From Ditylenchus dipsaci (Eukaryota > Nematoda > Chromadorea > Rhabditida > Anguinidae), in assembly GCA_004194705.1 (NCBI GenBank), contig SADC01000173.1:45371-109370 (forward strand): a stretch of DNA of 64,000 nt, written 5' to 3'. The position numbers were made by a program, and so were the translations under genes. Below, in pieces: positions 58,101-64,000 of the stretch. Below the pieces are notes generated by a model. That model was not told the origin of the DNA and searched no databases. It worked only from the letters and a program-made list of their open reading frames with translations. Position 1 is the stretch's first letter. The number at the start of each line of letters is the position of its first letter.

Positions 58101-59124
58101 AGTTAAATGTGCAGTCAATGCTCGATAGTACCTACTCCGAAAAGTTCGTTCTCCATCTGCAGGGTTGTCGCTGGCCTTTTAAACTTTAAAACTTACATAA
58201 TCTTTTCCAAGGACGAATTTTGAAGTCCTGAAATGCAGATCGACACAGCTCCCTCTAACAAACTTTTTGGTGCACACTGTAAGAAACATTATTTTTGCTT
58301 GGTCCTCCCTTCGTTAGGCCTTGCCCATCCAGAGGCCATCCACAGACCAGAACCGAGACTACAGGAGAAACAAGCAAAAATTGTGATTTTGGCATTATAC
58401 ACCCCAATAAATTGCTAGATCGATCTGCGTTTACATAATTTCGAAGTTCGTCCTAGAAAAAAGTTATGGCAGTTTAAAAGTATCCAAAAAACAATCGTCA
58501 AAATCGGAATCCATGCAACCCCTGACACTAAGCTGGCGAATCAGAACCAATGATACTTTCGAGAACCGGAATAAAAAAGTGTCGGACCAGCTCGCGAACG
58601 TACTTTTTTTGGGCTACGTACAGAGCGTCGAATGAATGGACAAAATTTAATTTTTTATCAGATTAGATTCAAAAATTCATGTTAATTCGGGCGGTGGAAA
58701 GACAATAAGTGGCAATCTAGGTTTTTTGCTCATTTCAGGAATTTTCTACTGCCGCGGAAAATTTATTACCTCTGAAGTCGTTCTTTTTCCAATCGCCTCT
58801 TTTCAGCCTTCTCTTCTTTTTCTCTCTGAAACATTTAGTAATTGAGAAAATCAGCAACTAACAAGAAAAAAGGAACCTGCATGGCCATGCGTTTTACCTG
58901 CAAAAATAATAATTTATAGATGTATTTGCACAACTAAGGCGGTTTACCTCACGCTCCTGATTCATCTGATCCCGTTCTTCCTGTGTCAGCTTCCTTTTCT
59001 TACCACTGCTGGTGCTCAAGCACTTTGTAATCTCGCTTTTATCGAGTAAACTTTCGCTTTGATCCAACGGATTCTCGCTCTGATCCATCAAGCTGCTTTC
59101 TTCGGTCTTATTTTCTTTATCCAT
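55128..59124 (-). CDS. CHAF1A: Chromatin assembly factor 1 large subunit (p150/CAF-1A)
   Basis: Exons 5' to 3': 59124-58948 (ATG after atttttag), 58897-58877, 58825-58770, ~56991-56706, 56656-56443, 56389-56256, 56201-56141, 56088-56059, 56002-55943, 55891-55844, 55361-55304, then ~55300-55128. Landmarks: a Lys/Glu/Arg-rich KER coiled coil (ERKRLEDEEAKRKKEEE and repeats), SFINFFQR, RFKPFEIKEGMTLAPI, KAKLFQFHDNYRHPYYG spliced to TWRKRSKFVTGRRPF, the DYEYDSDQ-DWEDDPSDGDE acidic box, then DDEEDEGFFVGHG-YLSPGEG. CAF-1 deposits H3-H4 on newly replicated DNA in the nucleus; KER binds DNA and the acidic region binds histones. One-base frame changes are needed in the KER exon (two), in 56656-56443, at 55943/55891 and near 55190. 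A TAA at 55302-55300 interrupts frame unless the donor GGCAT|GTAAGAG is used. Confidence 0.9.
57133..57489. mobile_element. Mariner-type palindrome in a CHAF1A intron
   Basis: TA-flanked; CAGGGTTATTCAAAGAAATT is answered by AATTTCTTGAATAACCCTG with near full-length arms. Shares its inner half (GCAGATCGACTCAGAATT, CTTGGTCCCCCTGTGG) with 24053-24411. Confidence 0.8.
57495..57939. mobile_element. Mariner-type element, CAGGGTGTGTCAGA ends
   Basis: Starts 5 bp after the previous element. TA-flanked inverted ends CAGGGTGTGTCAGAATTACG and CGTAAATCTGACACACCTG. The interior is unique, with no transposase frame. Confidence 0.75.
57940..58769. other. CHAF1A intron remainder
   Basis: Includes a decayed relative of the 57133 element (58240-58480, with CCATCCAGAGGCCATCCACA-like text) and no exon. 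Confidence 0.5.
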
Positions 59125-59929
59125 TCTAAAAATCACCATCAAAAGTTTTATGGCTTTCCAGCAAATGCGAAATAGCCAGCACGTGACTTTGGTCCGTTTG
59201 AAATTACCTATGAAATATTCGGCACAAAAATAGTCGAATTTCACTGAAAACCGGCTTTGGGCTTTTAGAAATTTCCAGTTTTTGCCGTTAAATCGATATT
59301 TGACTGTAACACTAAGCCCCAGAATTTGAGTAAAACTCATCTACTGCCTTTTTTGGCAGTCCATGAATGTGAAAATAATAAGACGCTTGTTTTTTTTATA
59401 AATATTTCACTGATTTTTAAACGATGCAAATCAAATAAAATATTGGCGCTCTTTCTAAAAAGGTAAATTTTAAAAGCATTCCGGCGGGAAACCGAAAAGA
59501 TATAACACGCCTCAAAAAGAACTTTTTTTTTTTTTCTGACTTTGGGGGGTAAACGGTGTTTTTTACCGGTCCTAAAAAAAATCTCAAAAGTCTTCTTATT
59601 CTGCCCGAGGTCAGGAAAACAAGAGTAGTCAGCAGACTACTCTGATTATGCCCCAAAAATCCTAAATTTGGGAGTGACTCAAATCGACTAATCTGACCCG
59701 CCAACGGGACGTATTCAGAGCACTTCAGAAACCGCTCTGGTTTTTGACTGTGAACCGGACAAATTTGCGAGTTTCCAAAACAACTCTTAATATGCCCTAA
59801 GTTGGGGCAAAATAAGAGTACTCTAGAACGCTCTGGATCTGCACCATGTCGGGGCGTATTAGAGTACTTTTCAAAGGTGCTGATTTTTCCACATCAATTC
59901 TACACAGCTTGAGACGGTGACTAAAATGA

Positions 59930-60155
59930 CTCAGGGTGAGTGGGTGACCAAAATGACTCAGGATGAGTGGGTGCCAAAATGACTCAGGATGAGTGGGTGA
60001 CCAAAATGATCAGGATGAGTGGGTGTTGAAAGACTCAGGATGAGTGGGTGACCAAAATGACTCAGGATGAGTGGGTGACCAAATGACTCAGGATGAGTGG
60101 GTGTTGAAAATGACTCAGGAGAGTGGTGGTCAAAATGACTCAGGATGGGACATCT
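59930..60155. repeat. 27-bp tandem array carrying TGACTCA sites
   Basis: About nine units of GTGACCAAAATGACTCAGG + ATGAGTGG, several one or two bases short. Most units hold TGACTCA, the AP-1/bZIP core. The array lies about 0.8 kb upstream of the CHAF1A ATG. The 59125-59929 stretch before it has no supported gene. Confidence 0.85.
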
Positions 60156-60179
60156 TGATCCCTTGTCAATAAAAAGGAC

Positions 60180-60258
60180 CGCGCACCAGTGGGAATCGAA
60201 CTTACGACCATTTTTTCACGCTACTACCACCACTTTTTGCACTGCGCTATGGTGGTCG
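60180..60258 (-). repeat. tRNA-like sequence
   Basis: Minus strand: CGACCACCATAGCGCAGTGC (box A region) then AAGTTCGATTCCCACTGG (box B) before GCGCGGTCC. Same TAGCGCAGTGC style as the facing-tRNA elements, but single and not palindromic. Confidence 0.5.
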
Positions 60259-60512
60259 TTAACACTGAGCGGTTATTGGTTATACTTATATCCCAAATCC
60301 ACTTTTTCGTGTAAAAATTAGTCCTCCTGGGCAGGAGGACATTCTGGTGGCATTTCATGGGATACAAAACACGGGGATTAAAACATACAGTCTAAAAGTA
60401 GGAAATCTACAAAGAACTAAACCTTCCATTTTATTTTTCAACAACATCCAACAACAATTTTAAACAAAATAACGAGGAAAATGAAACTGTTAGATCTGAG
60501 CCTCGCCTTCTT

Positions 60513-63405
60513 TCATCGACCTTGTTCTCTACCCGTGCTTTGTGCTCTACACTGGTAACCAGAGAACAATTTTCTTGAAGCCGCGGATGTTCTGAGAACG
60601 GAGTCCAGTAGAAAGTCTGAAAGCGGTATTTGCAAGAAAACAGGCAATCTACACATTCGAAACGCGAAAGAGTAGGGCTGAATCACAGACGCACTCACCA
60701 TTTCGGGTGACAGTTGAGCCACTACTGAGACATAATCTTGACTACAAACAGCTTGTAGAGCTCATCGAATTCAGACCCATGACTACATCACTGAAGCAGA
60801 GATTGCAGCGATGCATTTCTTCAGTAAACTACCGCCATTCATAGGCTGGTTGGAATCTTTAGAGTAGAAGAGAGCTACAGGCACGGACTGGGTAGCTTTC
60901 AAGGAACACACTAGTTTCATCTGAGAATAAATATAAGGATCGACTACTAGCAGTAAAATAAAGTGAAAAGACCTATTTTGGGAGCCTCTGAAATTCTGAG
61001 AAGAAATTCGAGGGAAGCGCGACCAAACAACTGTTGACTACATCAGTTGTTTCAGAAAAGAAGAATTCAGAACAACCAGAAGACGATAGCCATCACATCA
61101 GCAGTGCAAAGATACCGAAGTGCACATCCAGTGTCCTGAATTTTCAACTCAGTGATGAGATGACAAAATCTTTTACCTGTTTTCCATCCAACAATAAGAC
61201 TACTGGAAGAGAGGTATTCAATGATGGCATTGTAGTTGAACTGGACCACTTCTACTTCTGCCATGTCAGATAAATTCAACTCATGTAAGATCTTGTTCTT
61301 TAGCTCTTCCTGTCACCTTTCTTAGTGGTTCTGTCGAAAGCTTTGGCTGGTAGCTAGAACAAGAAAAAAATCCATAACGGCAGTGAATTGAGATTACCTG
61401 CGTGACGTGCAAGCATCGTAAAGTCGCTTCTCAGGAAAACGGCCCAACAATTCTACTGATAGCTCCTCAGCAGACAAAAAAAGAGTCACCATTTTTCTGT
61501 AGAAAGCTCACGAGATCAGGGCACACATCCTTCAGCTCCTAAAGCAACGACACATTTATGAAAGAAAGGTCTAAGAGCTAACCAATTCTACGCTTTTGAC
61601 ATCTTTCTCTGCGAGGGATGACAGGACTTGAAGCGCTTTTGTCGAATTCTTCTTATAGGCACCGTTGAAGTTGATCAAAACTGACCGGAGTGCAAATCCA
61701 GATGATTGTCCAACTTGTAGGCTTTGGAATAGTCTTCTGGCACGCCTACTTTTTTTTTGTGACTTCTTTTTCCTACAAAAAATTATAACTCACAAAAAAT
61801 AAAAACTGTGGAAATAAACCTTTATGAACCTTTGTTGAAGAGCTTAAGCACATCCGCTACGGAATTCCAGTGTTCTGTTGGCATGGAAGCTAGCTTTGCA
61901 ACGTGGGCTGTGCTCCTGGAAGAATTTCGCGAAGAAGGCCTGTTTGTGTTCTCTACTTGATCCATAGGATACTTGATTTGACGGTTCTCCAAGTAGCGAC
62001 GCACTACACGAACTTTGTCGACCAAGAAGAAGGTAGATGAATCTCTCTGTTTGCTCCACACTTTCAAACGCCGAGCTGCTGCTGAATACTGAGTTTCCAT
62101 AGACCACAGACGATTTTTTCATGAACGCCGGCTTTTGTGTCTACAAGCAATTCATTGTTGATGCGCACGAATGCGGCCAAACGATGATTGCGTCAGAGAG
62201 AGAATTGGTCTTGCTCCATCTGACTGACCTACGAAAGACGTCTTGGTCTGTTCCACAGGTTAGTCACGCATAGATGGTAGATTTTGTCTACGTGATCTTG
62301 GTCCACTTCTCTCATAGCAGTCACTGATGCAGTTTCTCAATGGCGATTCTCTCGACATCTGAAAAAACATTATAAAGATTTAAGGTATTTTTAGACTGAC
62401 ATGGAGGAGCTAGGTTCCGGCTAGCACTCGAAACAGCTCATTTCTCTTCAATTTTGCGGGCTACGATAGTGCCATGCTTTTTCGACGAATGAGAGGTGAG
62501 ACTTGAGGAGTGCTTTGTTTTGCGACTGCGACCACTACACCCCGAGCCGAGGACATCACCCGAAAGAGAGACTCGAACATTCGCTACTGTCAGATGCGAC
62601 AGCCGGAGAAAGAGAGCGTCTACCAGAGCTGTCTTTTGCGCTGCGACCAACACACGAGTAAGATTCATTGAGGACTATTTGGAAGCGACACATTATCGGA
62701 GTAGTTGATCCGGCTGTTTCCACACTACTTACTGCGAATGCTTCTCTGAAGGATTGATAGTGAGAATAGAGAATAGGTGGATGCATAAATAAAGCTAACC
62801 TGTGCTTCCGAAAATTGTTCCAACAAAAGCTTCAAACGTGCTGATCACTAACCCTTGCTTGCTGTTAGCCATTGGAATGTAAATTAGCGATCTACGCGAG
62901 TCGTGGCAGTAGGTTTCAACACAAAGTCAATAAACTACAATATCTATCAATCAAAAGAGACAACTGTAAGCAAATTATACCCACCATAGCATTTGTTAGC
63001 AGAGTCAACTACCCCTTCACGATACAACAGGATCATGTCAGCTTGTGCTTGTGCGGTTTGCGTATCTACCTTGCTGTAGTCACTGATCGAGAAGCGCTCC
63101 GGATTCACACAATAAGTAAGGCCAACGTAAGCATCTTTGATAGAAACTGGTCCTCTACGACCTAAAAAGATAGTATATAATTAGAAAATCTGCACCTTGA
63201 TAACTTGAACCTCTGTGATAAGCGGACAGTCTTCCACGTCTGACAAGGAGAAAAACCAGCATCACAAGCATAGCCTTGATTTCACCGAAAGTGCCTGAAA
63301 TCAAAGAGCTTATATCTCCTTTCGTAGATAGTAAAAAATCATACGCGTAGCAATGCTTTTGCCTTTCATAACTACGTAGCCGCGGAATTGTTCGAGCGAG
63401 GTCAT
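60513..63405 (-). CDS. Unrecognised multi-exon gene, frame-broken
   Basis: Minus strand. First exons read cleanly: 63405-63345 (MTSLEQFRGYVVMKGKSIAT), 63294-63196 (TFGEIKAMLVMLVFLLV...), 63161-62981 (RRGPVSIKDAYVGLTYCVN ... VVDSANKCYGG), joined in phase by GT-AG introns. Downstream pieces include RRSLIYIPMANSKQG (~62875), TALVDALFLRLSHLTV (~62620), DQDHVDKIYHLCVTNLW (~62290), DKVRVVRRYLENRQIKYP (~61990), ALQVLSSLAEKDVKS (~61620) and ELKDVCPDLVSFLQK (~61530). These change frame several times. GC content and codon use look coding and differ from the AT-rich repeats around. I recognise no family. It may be a degraded gene, or a real one with base-level errors. A helical-repeat architecture in the second half is only a guess. 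Confidence 0.5.
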
Positions 63406-63701
63406 TTATAAAGCCAAATTCTACAACTTTACAACATTAAAATGACAAAGCACGTTAAAATCCGAAACTAACACACCAAGCGAAAGTCGAAATAAAGCTC
63501 TATAAAGACGTTTTTTGTGAAACAGTGGACGCTTGTGTCTACAACGGAATTTTTTTAAAAAATAACTGTTTGATTGACTAGTTAACGATAATCATTTCAA
63601 AATTTTCACTGATACACCGACTACTGCTACTAACGAATAAGTGTATCACTGACCGTGAACATTCATGAAATTTGTAGATTTTAGAAAATAAGCGAACATT
63701 C

Positions 63702-63757
63702 ATGGAAACTTTGAACGCTGAAGAAGTAGGAAATGCCACTACGGTCGCAGTAGGTAC
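63702..63757 (+). CDS. Possible first exon of a divergent gene
   Basis: ATG at 63702 opens METLNAEEVGNATTVAV and meets a possible donor G|GTACGCC near 63756. An acceptor-like ttaaacag follows at about 63779, and another ATGGTAGGTGCGATGG lies near 63903. It would be transcribed away from the unknown minus-strand gene, sharing a promoter region of about 300 bp. Continues beyond the window. Weak. Confidence 0.3.
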
Positions 63758-64000
63758 GCCTTAACAATTTTTTAAACAGGGTTTGATAATTATTAGTTCG
63801 GTCTTCTTGATGTGGAGGAGAACATTTGCGCTTCATGAATTCGTTCGATCAACGTGCAGTAAACCGTTCAATACGTAGAATTGATTGATCGAATTTGCTG
63901 CCATGGTAGGTGCGATGGTCGCTTCTCAAAGTAAGCAAATATCTTCACTCTGCTCTTCAGTGAATTTTTACTTAGGTTTGATGTCTACAAGTTCGTAGTC

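Noticed and set aside
58894..59340. Longer CHAF1A start upstream of 59124
   Set aside because: The in-frame upstream extension is AT-rich and lacks C/N-terminal CAF-1 character, and a splice-acceptor-like atttttag directly precedes the ATG at 59124.
59930..60155. CRISPR-like array
   Set aside because: Units are directly adjacent with no unique spacers, and the host is clearly eukaryotic. It is a minisatellite.

Overview
This is an AT-rich metazoan genomic window with intron-rich genes, canonical GT-AG introns (two with GC donors) and very dense short inverted-repeat transposons. A nematode is the best guess. The support is scattered degenerate TTAGGC-type (nematode telomere-like) repeats, a secreted ShKT-domain protein, a CK1/TTBK-like pseudokinase of the kind expanded in nematodes, and an HRPK-1-like KH protein. 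No single feature proves it.

Layout. 1-370 (-): 3' end of a two-ShKT-domain gene. 395-7.4 kb: transposons, no gene. 7463-9420 (+): CK1-like pseudokinase. 9.4-14.2 kb: repeats. 14276-28711 (-), possibly starting at 30184 or beyond: G protein alpha-s gene, readable from the P-loop exon to the terminal QYELL, with an apparent long N-terminal extension. 30.2-38.9 kb: no gene, many transposons. 38907/39548-44030 (+): hnRNP K-like protein with three KH domains. 44-47.8 kb: repeats. 47785-~50936 (-): small unrecognised gene. 51-55 kb: nested transposons and a tandem duplication. ~55128-59124 (-): chromatin assembly factor 1 large subunit (CHAF1A). 59.9-60.15 kb: tandem array carrying TGACTCA in most units. 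~60500-63405 (-): unrecognised gene. 63702-end (+): possible start of a divergent gene.

The genes are unrelated housekeeping, signalling or secreted functions; nothing suggests a shared pathway or operon. CHAF1A and the unknown gene upstream of it lie head-to-tail on the same strand.

Most non-genic sequence is palindromic non-autonomous elements: hAT-type (8-bp target duplications), mariner-type (TA), one PIF-like (TTA), and a distinctive family in which two tRNA-like sequences face each other around a conserved asymmetric core. Several hAT-like elements are filled with one short word repeated in both orientations, a different word at each locus.

Caution: the kinase, CHAF1A, the 60-63 kb gene and single junctions of hnRNP K and G-alpha-s show isolated +/-1 frame breaks in otherwise conserved coding sequence. 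Uncorrected sequencing indels are the simplest explanation; pseudogenes are possible for the kinase and the 60-63 kb locus. All calls are by eye with no alignment or database search.
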